Source of the DNA: an uncultured Bacillota bacterium
GTDB taxonomy: Bacteria > Bacillota_I > Bacilli_A > RF39 > UBA660
Direction: 5' to 3'
DNA: 44,445 bases
Assembly: GCA_946625165.1 (NCBI GenBank)
Contig: CAMOSR010000004.1
Coordinates: 1-44,445, forward strand
The position numbers were made by a program, and so were the translations under genes. The notes below the pieces were generated by a model. That model was given only the letters and a program-made list of their open reading frames with translations, ran no database searches and was not told where the DNA came from. Positions 19,688-28,621 of this stretch are shown piece by piece (position 1 is the stretch's first letter; every line of letters begins with the position of its first letter).

Positions 19688-19797
19688 TTATATTTGATAT
19701 AATTATATTAGTTATGCTTTAATTATAGAACTGAAGATTAGAGTTGAAGACTGGCTAAATAGTTGATATAATATCTTATTAACAGGAGGAAAATTCT

Positions 19798-20301
19798 ATG
19801 AAAAGGCCAGATGATATATTTTATAATTTGATTTGTAAGCTTGCTAATTATATTTTAAGTAAATTAGTTAAACCAGATATGGAAATAGACTCAGTTTGTG
19901 AATTAACTGAGGAAGAACTAGATAGGTTGATAAGCGATTATGGAATAAAAGGTGTAATACTTGATGTAGATGAGACTATTAGGTTTGATCAAAAAGATAT
20001 TCCGGAAGAAAATGATAAATGGATAGATATGGTAATGTCTAAATTAAAAGTGGTGATACTTAGTAATGGTATGTCAAAGAAACTTGAGGAAAGGTTTAAC
20101 GAAAAGGGAATAGAATATATAACTTTTGGTTTAAAGCCTTTAAAGCGAGGTTTTTTAAAAGCGTGTGATATTTTATGTTTAAGGCCAGAAGAGGTTGCTG
20201 TAATAGGTGACGATTTATTTTACGATATATATGGTGGAAATCGAAATAATATGACTACTATTAAGGTATCTAATAGTAAAAAACTAGTTAAAAAAAGATG
20301 A
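19798..20301 (+). CDS. YqeG-like HAD-IIIA family phosphatase (copy 1)
   Basis: GIKGVILDVDETIRF...VVILSNGMSKKLEERF...KPLKRGFLKACDIL...VAVIGDDLFYDIYGGNR. Confidence 0.8.
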   Translation: MKRPDDIFYNLICKLANYILSKLVKPDMEIDSVCELTEEELDRLISDYGIKGVILDVDETIRFDQKDIPEENDKWIDMVMSKLKVVILSNGMSKKLEERFNEKGIEYITFGLKPLKRGFLKACDILCLRPEEVAVIGDDLFYDIYGGNRNNMTTIKVSNSKKLVKKR

Positions 20302-20556
20302 GAAAAAGAATTGGTGTTATTGTTTAAATAAAATTTTGTATGCTTGATAATACTTGTTTAATTGTTATGTTAGATAATTTAATGAATACATTAATGGATA
20401 ACTTAAAATATAAAAATTAGATTATATAATCTGAAATTATGTTTTTTCTTGTATGAATGTTTTTTATTATTTAGGTTGTTTTTTAGTGTTGTGTTGGTGT
20501 CTTTATATCCGGATTTAATTACTTTTTCTTTTTCAAAATCTGTAAATAAATTTAAA

Positions 20557-20589
20557 TATGTAAAAACCCTTGAGAAATCAAGGGTTAAT
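20557..20589 (-). terminator. Intrinsic terminator for the minus-strand tRNA-Gly
   Basis: Minus strand: TTAACCCTTGA-tttc-TCAAGGGTTTTTA, just past the tRNA 3' end. Confidence 0.75.
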
Positions 20590-20595
20590 TTTAAA

Positions 20596-20670
20596 TGGAG
20601 CAAGTGACCGGAATCGAACCGGCATCTTAGCCTTGGCAAGGCCATATACTAACCGTTGTACTACACCTGC
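20596..20670 (-). tRNA. tRNA-Gly (GCC), CCA encoded
   Basis: Minus strand GCAGGTGTAGTACAACGGTTAGTATATGGCCTTGCCAAGGCTAAGATGCCGGTTCGATTCCGGTCACTTGCTCCA; cloverleaf with GCC anticodon. Confidence 0.95.
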
Positions 20671-20802
20671 GTAAGTACATTATATAATATTTTACGCATA
20701 ATGTAAAGAAAAATATTTGAAAATTTTGTCTGTTGATAATTGCATTGTTTACTATTTAAAGATTTTCTTATTTATGTTAAAATTGATTTAGAGAGTGATA
20801 CG

Positions 20803-23094
20803 ATGGAAAAGATTAAAGGACTTACTGAAGAGCAGGTTTTAGAGCTTGAAGAAAAGGGCTTAGTAAATTATAGGTCTGATGTTAAAACTAAATCTATTGG
20901 TCAAATTATTGCGGGCAATTTTTTTACATTGTTTAATTTTTTGAATTTTGGTTTGGCTTTGGCAGTTTTTTTCGCGGGTTCATATAAAAATTTGCTTTTT
21001 CTTGGTGTGGTTATATGTAATACTTTGATTAGTACTTTCCAAGAAATAAGAAGTAAACTTACAGTTGATAAATTATCTTTATTAAATGAGAGTAAAGCAC
21101 GTGTTATTAGAGGTGGAATAGAAAAAGAAGTAAGTATTTATGAAATTGTTTTAGGAGATATTTTAAAACTTAGATCTGGTAATCAAATCCCGACGGATAG
21201 TAGAGTTTTATCGGGTGAAATGCTTGTTAATGAGTCTTTGATCACTGGGGAAGAAGAATCCGTTAGTAAAAAAGTTGGATCTCAATTATATTCTGGAAGT
21301 TTTGTTGTCAGTGGTTCATGTTTAGCAGAGGCTATCCATGTAGGGAAGGATAATTATGCTTCACAAATATCATTAGAGGCCAAATATATTAAGAAAGTAA
21401 ATTCAGAAATTATGAATTTTATAAATAGAATTATTAAATATATTTCTATTGCTATAGTGCCAATTGGAATTTTATTGTTTTTAAATCAGTCTAAAGAGGC
21501 AGCTTTATCTGATGCGATAATTTCGACAGTGGCGGCTTTAATTGGAATGATTCCTGAAGGCTTAGTTTTACTTACGAGTACGGTTTTAGCTATTAGTGTT
21601 ATTAGGCTTGCTGATTATAAAGTTTTAGTTCAAGAACTTTATTGTATTGAAACTTTAGCTAGAGTAGATACGATTTGTTTAGATAAAACTGGGACTATTA
21701 CTGAAGGTAAGATGGAGGTATCGAAGTTAGTTCCTTTAAATGGTACTCCTATGAGTGATATAACTGATGCTCTTGGATTAATAGGCTATCATATGGAAAA
21801 TGATAATCAGACAATGGAAGCTATTAGTAAGAAGTATGGAAGAAGTAATGATTATAAGGTTTTAGAAACTGTGCCATTTTCTTCTAAAAATAAGTGGTCA
21901 GGAATTTCTTTTGAGAAGGTTAGTTATGTGGTTGGGGCTCCTGATATTATTGTTAAGGATTCAAACAAAATAAAAGAGCTTGAGGCATATATAGATAGCA
22001 GAGTAGTTTTACTTGCTAGGAGTAATAAAAGATTAAATAAAGAATTACCAAATAATTTGATTCCTATGGCGCTTGTTATAATTAGTGATAAAGTTAGAAG
22101 AGATGCTAGGGCTACTTTGGAGTATTTTAAAGAGGAGGGCGTTGATATTAAACTAGTTTCTGGTGACAATCCTAAAACGGTGGCGTCAGTAGCTATGAAA
22201 GTTGGTCTTAATGATATAAAATATGTGGATATGAGTAGAACTAAATCGGCAATTAGTGATTTGGTAGATGAATATAATATTTTTGGAAGGGTAAAACCCA
22301 ATCAGAAAAAAGATATTATTTTAGCTTTAAAAGCTAAGGGACATACTGTTGCCATGACTGGCGATGGGGTTAATGATGTTTTAGCCTTAAAAGAAGCTGA
22401 CTGTAGTGTGGCTATGAATAGTGGTAGTGATGCGGCAAGAAATGTGTCACAGTTAGTGCTTTTGGATTCTAATTTTTCATCAATGCCTAAGGTAGTATCA
22501 GAAGGAAGAAGAAGTATAAACAATATTCAAAGGTCGTCAACTTTATTTTTGTGTAAGACTACTTATGCGACGATATTAGCCATAATATTTATGTTTTTAG
22601 GTGAGACTTATCCTTTTGTACCAATTCAGCTTACTTTAACTAGTACAGTAACGATAGGTATTCCTTCATTTGTCTTGGCTCTTGAAGCTAATAATGAAAG
22701 AATTAATGGAAAGATTATTATAAATGTTCTTAAAAAGTCAATTCCGACAGCGATTACTATCGTAGCGAATATACTTATTATTATGATTTTACCTTCGTTT
22801 ATTAGACTTTCACAAGGCGAGGTATCAACTTTATGTGTTATTATGACAGCTTTAACAGGTTTTATGCTTCTTTATAGAATAAGTGTGCCTTTTAATAGGC
22901 TTAGAAGAGTGTTATTTGGGTCTTTATTTTTGTTATTTATATTTGAAATTTTGTTTATGAGGAGATTTTTTTCTCTTGTTATTTTAACACCTAAGCTAAT
23001 TTTTATAATAAGTGGATTATTCTTAGTGGCAGTAATGGTATTTAATTTCTTTACAGGATTGTTTTATCGTATTGCAAAGCGAATAAGGTGGTAA
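20803..23094 (+). CDS. Cation-translocating P-type ATPase (E1-E2, CtpE-like)
   Basis: ICLDKTGTITEGKM, MTGDGVNDVLALKEADCSVAM, NESLITGEEESVSK; multiple TM segments. Confidence 0.92.
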   Translation: MEKIKGLTEEQVLELEEKGLVNYRSDVKTKSIGQIIAGNFFTLFNFLNFGLALAVFFAGSYKNLLFLGVVICNTLISTFQEIRSKLTVDKLSLLNESKARVIRGGIEKEVSIYEIVLGDILKLRSGNQIPTDSRVLSGEMLVNESLITGEEESVSKKVGSQLYSGSFVVSGSCLAEAIHVGKDNYASQISLEAKYIKKVNSEIMNFINRIIKYISIAIVPIGILLFLNQSKEAALSDAIISTVAALIGMIPEGLVLLTSTVLAISVIRLADYKVLVQELYCIETLARVDTICLDKTGTITEGKMEVSKLVPLNGTPMSDITDALGLIGYHMENDNQTMEAISKKYGRSNDYKVLETVPFSSKNKWSGISFEKVSYVVGAPDIIVKDSNKIKELEAYIDSRVVLLARSNKRLNKELPNNLIPMALVIISDKVRRDARATLEYFKEEGVDIKLVSGDNPKTVASVAMKVGLNDIKYVDMSRTKSAISDLVDEYNIFGRVKPNQKKDIILALKAKGHTVAMTGDGVNDVLALKEADCSVAMNSGSDAARNVSQLVLLDSNFSSMPKVVSEGRRSINNIQRSSTLFLCKTTYATILAIIFMFLGETYPFVPIQLTLTSTVTIGIPSFVLALEANNERINGKIIINVLKKSIPTAITIVANILIIMILPSFIRLSQGEVSTLCVIMTALTGFMLLYRISVPFNRLRRVLFGSLFLLFIFEILFMRRFFSLVILTPKLIFIISGLFLVAVMVFNFFTGLFYRIAKRIRW

Positions 23095-23103
23095 GAATTA
23101 GTT

Positions 23104-23130
23104 AAGCAAGTTTATTTTACTTGCTTTTTT
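23104..23130 (+). terminator. Intrinsic terminator
   Basis: AAGCAAGT-ttatttt-ACTTGCTTTTTT. Confidence 0.75.
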
Positions 23131-23200
23131 GTTATAATTATTGACACTTAGTGTAAAGTAGATGTATAATTTATATAGAATATAGAGCGTGGGTGATGAG

Positions 23201-24610
23201 ATGATTGTTCAAGAAAAACAAGGGGCAACGCTATTAAATAGGATTGATGTTCAAAAAATTGACAGTTTTGATGATTTTCGCCGTGCTGGTGACCTTATTG
23301 GTTGGATAGATTCACAGCTTAAAGCTGGGAAGTTTTTAAAAACTCGTGGAAGAGAAGTTTTAGTTAGAGTATCAAATAGTAGTTCTTTTAATATTGTAAC
23401 TATTCCACGTAAGGAAGAATATATAGAGTATATTAAAGCTTGGATTAGAGTTTACAATATGTGTTTGGATTATTTAGAAAGATCGTTAAATACTGCTTGC
23501 TTGGAAAATAAAATTATCAAAAGAGAAAGTACCGGCTGGACGATACCTGTTGAGGAAAATATGATAGTTCAAAGAATGGTTATACAATGGCCTAAATTTA
23601 ATGTTGCAACTGCTGATTATGCTAAAGGTTTGGATAAAATTTTAGATAGATATAATGAACTAAAAAATAAACTTATACAATCTTTTAAAAATAGAGAAGT
23701 TGGAGTTTCAGTTAAAAAAAGCAGCGTGATGCTTAGCCCAGCTAATCATGTAAGTTTACCTAAAGTAGAGTTAAAGACTGAACCAGTGGTTAGTTTAGAA
23801 AAAGGTGTGACAACTAATGATGGATATCGGGTTAGTTCAGATTCTCAAAATAAGCTTTCACAGGTAGTTAATTTAGAAGAGAAGGCATATAATCCAGAAA
23901 TTAAGCAAGCTATTAAAACTGAAATGCAGAGTACTAAAACGTTAAAAGAGTCTGATAAAACATTGTTTATTCAAAAAGTTTCAGATGGTGCTATTTTAGA
24001 TAATAGTGATATGGTGGCTTTGAGGAAGCAAAATACGGATATTGTTGTGCTTACGTGTCAAGATGTCAATAGATTTAGAGATGAAGATGTTTTTGTTAGA
24101 AATGCAGCTAGGTGTCAAAGTGAAAGTTTTAATACTGGGGCATTTATTTATGGAAAAGCTACTGATGATCATATGGGTGCTATTGAACTTAAAAGAATTT
24201 TGAAAATGCTTGAAAAGTTTAGTAATAATTTTTCGGGTCTTGTTATTTATTCAATAGATAATGAATATGCTCAAAAAAATAAAAATAGTGATTTAAAACT
24301 TTTGGATTTTATTAATGTTTATAACGCTATTGCTAGAGCTTTAAGTCAGGCCGGTTATAATGTTATGCTATCTATGGATCTTGTAAGTGCCGAGATTATT
24401 GGAGATATAAATAGAAGGTATAACATGCAAAATGAGTATGAAGTCATTTATATGGCAGTAGTGCGAGATATGGATAGTGTTAATAGTAATGCTTCTGTGA
24501 TTATTGTTGATCCTGGTAATGACTATGATATAGTGAATATTAAAAATAAGGAGATTTCAAATCAATTAAGTAGTAAAATGAGTGATAGAAGCTTGGCTAA
24601 AGTAGTCTAG
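23201..24610 (+). CDS. Uncharacterised protein with possible degenerate GH25-like C-terminal region
   Basis: No signal peptide; C-terminal IVVLTCQDVNRFRDEDVFVRNAARCQSESFNTGAFIYGKATDDHMGAIELKRILKMLEKFSNNFSGLVIYSIDNEYAQ. Confidence 0.5.
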   Translation: MIVQEKQGATLLNRIDVQKIDSFDDFRRAGDLIGWIDSQLKAGKFLKTRGREVLVRVSNSSSFNIVTIPRKEEYIEYIKAWIRVYNMCLDYLERSLNTACLENKIIKRESTGWTIPVEENMIVQRMVIQWPKFNVATADYAKGLDKILDRYNELKNKLIQSFKNREVGVSVKKSSVMLSPANHVSLPKVELKTEPVVSLEKGVTTNDGYRVSSDSQNKLSQVVNLEEKAYNPEIKQAIKTEMQSTKTLKESDKTLFIQKVSDGAILDNSDMVALRKQNTDIVVLTCQDVNRFRDEDVFVRNAARCQSESFNTGAFIYGKATDDHMGAIELKRILKMLEKFSNNFSGLVIYSIDNEYAQKNKNSDLKLLDFINVYNAIARALSQAGYNVMLSMDLVSAEIIGDINRRYNMQNEYEVIYMAVVRDMDSVNSNASVIIVDPGNDYDIVNIKNKEISNQLSSKMSDRSLAKVV

Positions 24611-24676
24611 CTTCTTTATTTGACTTTATTTTTAATTTGTGTTAGGATAATCGTGTTTTTGAAGGGGGGAGTCAAA

Positions 24677-25195
24677 ATGGTTAAAAGAGCAAATGTAAAT
24701 TTGTTATCTGATTATGCTCAATTTTTAGAAAGTGTACTTAATGATTTTGGATATGAGGTAGCGGAGCATGATCTTCTAGAAATTACTGATAATAATTTCA
24801 ATGTTGTTTCAGATTATTTGGGTTTTTCATCTAAAAGTGGTAAGAGAAATGCTAAATCGCTTAGAACTGGAACAGTGGATATTTTGGATAAGTTTTTAAT
24901 TGATTCTAATTATATGCCATCGGTAGATGTCGTTTATTCTCAGTTACCGTTTAGTAATCCTGATGGTATGATTAGAAAACTAGCGTTAGTTCCTGATAAA
25001 ACACCAGCAGTGGCTATTTTTGGTTCATATTCTTCTGAAGTAGAGAAATATGAACCAAAGAGAATTCAAGAATGTTTACAACAATTTGCTTCTGCTTTAG
25101 ATGATTTTGAATATCTAAGTAAGAAAACTGACGAAGGCAATTTAGAATTGGTTATTTCTGTACCTAAAATTAAGACATATACAAAGGTTTTATAA
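24677..25195 (+). CDS. Hypothetical protein
   Basis: Long ORF, RBS GGGGGGAG before ATG at 24677; MVKRANVNLLSDYAQFLESVLNDFGYEVAEHDLLEI... Confidence 0.65.
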   Translation: MVKRANVNLLSDYAQFLESVLNDFGYEVAEHDLLEITDNNFNVVSDYLGFSSKSGKRNAKSLRTGTVDILDKFLIDSNYMPSVDVVYSQLPFSNPDGMIRKLALVPDKTPAVAIFGSYSSEVEKYEPKRIQECLQQFASALDDFEYLSKKTDEGNLELVISVPKIKTYTKVL

Positions 25196-25296
25196 TATTT
25201 AGTGTTGGTGGTTAAAAACACTGACACTATTTTAATATAAAAAATAGTCAGTATCTAAAACCTGTGATACAATTAATTTGGTGGATGTGGTTTTCT

Positions 25297-25659
25297 ATGT
25301 ATAAAAATTTAGATTATTTGTTTGATGGTTTAAAAAAATCAAAATTTAGGTCTAGTTTTCATTTGAATAAAAAAATGAAAGAATATGTAAAAGAAAATGG
25401 TATATCTTTGATAGAAAAGCATGCATATAACTTTGTAAATGAAAGGTTGAAACCAGCTTATCCTAGAAATGATGGTAAACAAACACCGATGAGGCAAGTA
25501 CATCCGGTATTTATTGCTCAGCATGCGACTGGAACATGTTGTCGCAGATGCCTTTATAAGTGGCATAAGATTCCGATGTATAGAGAGCTTACTGAGGATG
25601 ATGTTAGTTATATTGTTAGTGTTATTATGAAATATATTGTAGAAGAGTGTGCAGTGTAA
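25297..25659 (+). CDS. DUF4186 family protein
   Basis: RQVHPVFIAQHATGTCCRRCLYKWHKIPMYRELTEDDVSYIVSVIMKYI. Confidence 0.8.
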   Translation: MYKNLDYLFDGLKKSKFRSSFHLNKKMKEYVKENGISLIEKHAYNFVNERLKPAYPRNDGKQTPMRQVHPVFIAQHATGTCCRRCLYKWHKIPMYRELTEDDVSYIVSVIMKYIVEECAV

Positions 25660-25721
25660 AGTAAATGCATACTCTTTTAGTAAACTGTCTTTTGCTGTGA
25701 TATAATTAAGGTGGTGATATT

Positions 25722-26657
25722 ATGTCAGTGATTAAAGATGGATTTATAGGGTTTGTAGTTGGAGATGCTATGGGCGTTCCTGCGAAATTTATGGAGCGTG
25801 AAAAATTACTTGAAAAACCAGTAACTTCAATGGTTGGACATGGAACTTATGATGTTCCTGAGGGTGTATGGTCTTCTAATACTTCAATGACTTTAGCGAC
25901 TATTGATTCAATTGTAAGGTGCCATAAGATTGACTATAATGATATGGCAAATAGGTTTTGTCAGTGGGCAGGCAAGGCAGAATATACTGCTATTGGCGCA
26001 GTTTTTGATATTGATAAAACTACTAAGAAGGCTTTGGTTAGGTATTTGAAGACTCAAGATGATGCAGTTAAATGTGGTGAGTCTGATATGGATGCAAATG
26101 GTAGTGGGTCTCTTATGAGGATGCTTCCTATTGCTTTATATTGTCATTTTAATAAACTTCAGGATTATGAGGTATTTAATGTAGTAAAAAACGCTTCTTC
26201 TATTACTCATGCTAATGAAATTAGTGTATTAGGATGTTATATATATGTTAATTATTTGCTTTTTATATTAAATGGTAAGGATAAATTTGCTAGTTATAAT
26301 ATGATTAAATGTTTAGATTATTCTTTGTATTTTGATGAAGATATAATAGCTTATTATAATAGACTTTTAAAAACTAATATAAGTAATTTGCGAATTGATG
26401 ATTTAAAATCTACTGAATATGTTGTTTATACTTTAGAAGCTGTAATGTGGGTAATATTAAAAACTAAGTCTTATAGTGAAGCTATAGTTGGTTCTATTAA
26501 TCTAGGTGGAAATACTGATACGATTGGGGCACTTACTGGTTCAATTGCCGGTATTTTATATGGATTTGAAGAAGTTCCTAGCAAATGGATTTATAAACTG
26601 AAAAAACTTGATTATTTAGAGGAAATGGTTCAAAAATTTGATGATTTATTAATTTGA
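25722..26657 (+). CDS. ADP-ribosylglycohydrolase (DraG/ARH) family protein with altered metal-site motif
   Basis: GFIGFVVGDAMGVPAKFM...VPEGVWSSNTSMTLATIDSI...GSINLGGNTDTIGALTGSIAGILYG. Confidence 0.85.
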   Translation: MSVIKDGFIGFVVGDAMGVPAKFMEREKLLEKPVTSMVGHGTYDVPEGVWSSNTSMTLATIDSIVRCHKIDYNDMANRFCQWAGKAEYTAIGAVFDIDKTTKKALVRYLKTQDDAVKCGESDMDANGSGSLMRMLPIALYCHFNKLQDYEVFNVVKNASSITHANEISVLGCYIYVNYLLFILNGKDKFASYNMIKCLDYSLYFDEDIIAYYNRLLKTNISNLRIDDLKSTEYVVYTLEAVMWVILKTKSYSEAIVGSINLGGNTDTIGALTGSIAGILYGFEEVPSKWIYKLKKLDYLEEMVQKFDDLLI

Positions 26658-26711
26658 TAGTTTTATTTTTGATAAAAAGTGATATAATATATTGCCTGAA
26701 GGGATGGTTGT

Positions 26712-27263
26712 ATGGGTTTAAAATTGATTAACGCTTTTAAACCGGATTCTTATGTACCTACTGTATATGATATAAATTATCCAAAATTATATGAGAACGG
26801 TATTAGGTATGCTGTATTTGATGTTGATTGTACACTTTTACCTTTTGATGATATAAGAGTAACTAAGGATAATGAAGTGCTTTTTAGATACATTAATATT
26901 TTAGGAATAAATGCGGGACTTTGTTCTAGCGGTTCAGTAAAAAGGGTTAAACCGGTTGCTGATATTCTTAAAGTGAATTATATGGCAAGAGCTAGTAAGC
27001 CTTTTGTTGATTTTAAGGATATAAGAAAAATGTTTGATGATAGATGTGAACCTGATAATACGATGTTTGTTGGGGATTCACTTTATTTGGATATGTTACT
27101 AGCTGATAGATGTAAAATGTATAAAGTTCTTGTTGATATGGTAAGAGATGGGGCTAATATAAAGTTATTTACTAATGATGTAATACAGGCAGTAATGTAT
27201 ACGGCTTTAAAGACGGAAGGTTTTCATTATAAAAAATATTATAGGGGATATATGGAAAGATAA
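26712..27263 (+). CDS. YqeG-like HAD family protein (copy 2)
   Basis: MGLKLINAFKPDSYVPTVYDINYPKLYENGIRYAVFDVDCTLLPF...AGLCSSGSVKRV...TMFVGDSLYLDMLLADR. Confidence 0.75.
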   Translation: MGLKLINAFKPDSYVPTVYDINYPKLYENGIRYAVFDVDCTLLPFDDIRVTKDNEVLFRYINILGINAGLCSSGSVKRVKPVADILKVNYMARASKPFVDFKDIRKMFDDRCEPDNTMFVGDSLYLDMLLADRCKMYKVLVDMVRDGANIKLFTNDVIQAVMYTALKTEGFHYKKYYRGYMER

Positions 27264-27286
27264 ATTTTTATCTTTTTTCTTTTGCG

Positions 27287-27309
27287 CGAATTAATGTTCG
27301 TGTTATAAT
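27287..27309 (+). promoter_or_regulatory. dinB promoter with putative LexA-type box
   Basis: CGAATTAATGTTCG (27287-27300) then TATAAT (27304-27309); shares TGTTCGTGTTATAATG with the ruvA promoter. Confidence 0.55.
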
Positions 27310-27326
27310 GGATATAGGGTGGTTCT

Positions 27327-28541
27327 ATGGAAAAGATTATAATGCATATAGATGTCAATAATGCTTTTTTGTCATGGACGGCGGTACTTATGCTTAAAGA
27401 AGGTTATAAATATGATATTAGAAAATCATATGCGGTTATCGGTGGCGATGAAGCTTCTAGAAGGGGAATTGTTTTAGCTAAATCAATGCCTGCTAAGAAA
27501 AGAGGGGTAGTTACTGGTGAAACTTTATATTCAGCTAGGAAAAAGTGCCCGGCTTTAAAAAGTTATCCTCCTAATTATAATTTTTATAAAAAAATGAGTG
27601 ATAGTATGTTCGAACTTATAAAAAATTATACGCCTGATATAGAACCGATGAGTATTGATGAGTGTTTTTTGGACTATACACCTGTCAAACATTTATATGG
27701 AAATGAAGTTGATTTTGCCTATAAGTTAAAAAAAGAAATATATGATAATTTGGGTTTTACTGTGAATATTGGTATTGCGAATAATAAGTTATGTGCGAAG
27801 ATGGCTTCTGATTTTTCGAAGCCTTATAAGGTTCATACTTTATACAAAAATGAAGTTCAGGATAAGATGTGGCCGCTTCAAGTTGACGAATTATTTGGTA
27901 TTGGTAAGAAAACGGCTGTTAAGCTTCATAATTTGAATATAAATACTATTTACGATTTAGCGCATGCTGATGATAAAAAATTATATAAGTATTTTAAAAA
28001 TATGGCTATTGATATGATTAGGTCGGCAAATGGTATAGGAAGTGATTTTGTTAATCCAGTAGCAGATGAGCCAAAAGGAATTGGAAATGAAACTACTTTA
28101 GATCACAATATTTCAAATAAAGAGGAATTACAAGGATATTTACTCGCACTTTCTGAAAATGTTACGTTAAGGCTTAGACGGCAAGGGAAATATGCTTATG
28201 TAGTAGTGGTTACTTTAAAAGATAAGTTTTTCAAAAGGCGAAGTCATCAGAAAAAATTAGTTAATGCGACTAATATTACAGAAGAAGTTTATAAGACGGC
28301 TAAGGAAATATTAGATGAGATGAGTGTTGATGATGGGATTAGGTTAATTGGGGTGAGACTTGATAATTTGGTAGAAAGTTCTAATCACCAAACATCTTTG
28401 TTTGAAAATTTAGAGGTAAGAGAAGATAGTAAGTCTTTAGAGAAAACGGTTGATAAAATAAAGGAAAAGTATGGATTTAAAGCTATTAAAAAAGCGTCTT
28501 TAGTTGGTAGACAAGTTGGTAACAAGTATTTAAATAAATAA
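27327..28541 (+). CDS. dinB: Y-family DNA polymerase (Pol IV / DinB-like)
   Basis: MEKIIMHIDVNNAFLSWTAV...PDIEPMSIDECFLDYTPV...FTVNIGIANNKLCAKMASDFSKP. Confidence 0.94.
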   Translation: MEKIIMHIDVNNAFLSWTAVLMLKEGYKYDIRKSYAVIGGDEASRRGIVLAKSMPAKKRGVVTGETLYSARKKCPALKSYPPNYNFYKKMSDSMFELIKNYTPDIEPMSIDECFLDYTPVKHLYGNEVDFAYKLKKEIYDNLGFTVNIGIANNKLCAKMASDFSKPYKVHTLYKNEVQDKMWPLQVDELFGIGKKTAVKLHNLNINTIYDLAHADDKKLYKYFKNMAIDMIRSANGIGSDFVNPVADEPKGIGNETTLDHNISNKEELQGYLLALSENVTLRLRRQGKYAYVVVVTLKDKFFKRRSHQKKLVNATNITEEVYKTAKEILDEMSVDDGIRLIGVRLDNLVESSNHQTSLFENLEVREDSKSLEKTVDKIKEKYGFKAIKKASLVGRQVGNKYLNK

Positions 28542-28571
28542 AAAATGCAGTGTCAAATACTGTGTTTTTTG
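28541..28571 (+). terminator. Intrinsic terminator after dinB
   Basis: AAAAAATGCAGTgtcaaatACTGTGTTTTTT. Confidence 0.55.
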
Positions 28572-28621
28572 TTTGCTTTTATATATAAAAAATGTATAAT
28601 GGTATAAGGAAGGTAAAGTAT

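Noticed and set aside
20419-20432. AGATTATATAATCT perfect 14-bp palindrome
   Set aside because: Pure A/T-rich short palindrome in an AT-rich intergenic region; expected by chance and no associated gene.
20403-20645. 80-aa minus-strand ORF
   Set aside because: Runs through most of the tRNA-Gly gene and its terminator; not credible as a protein.
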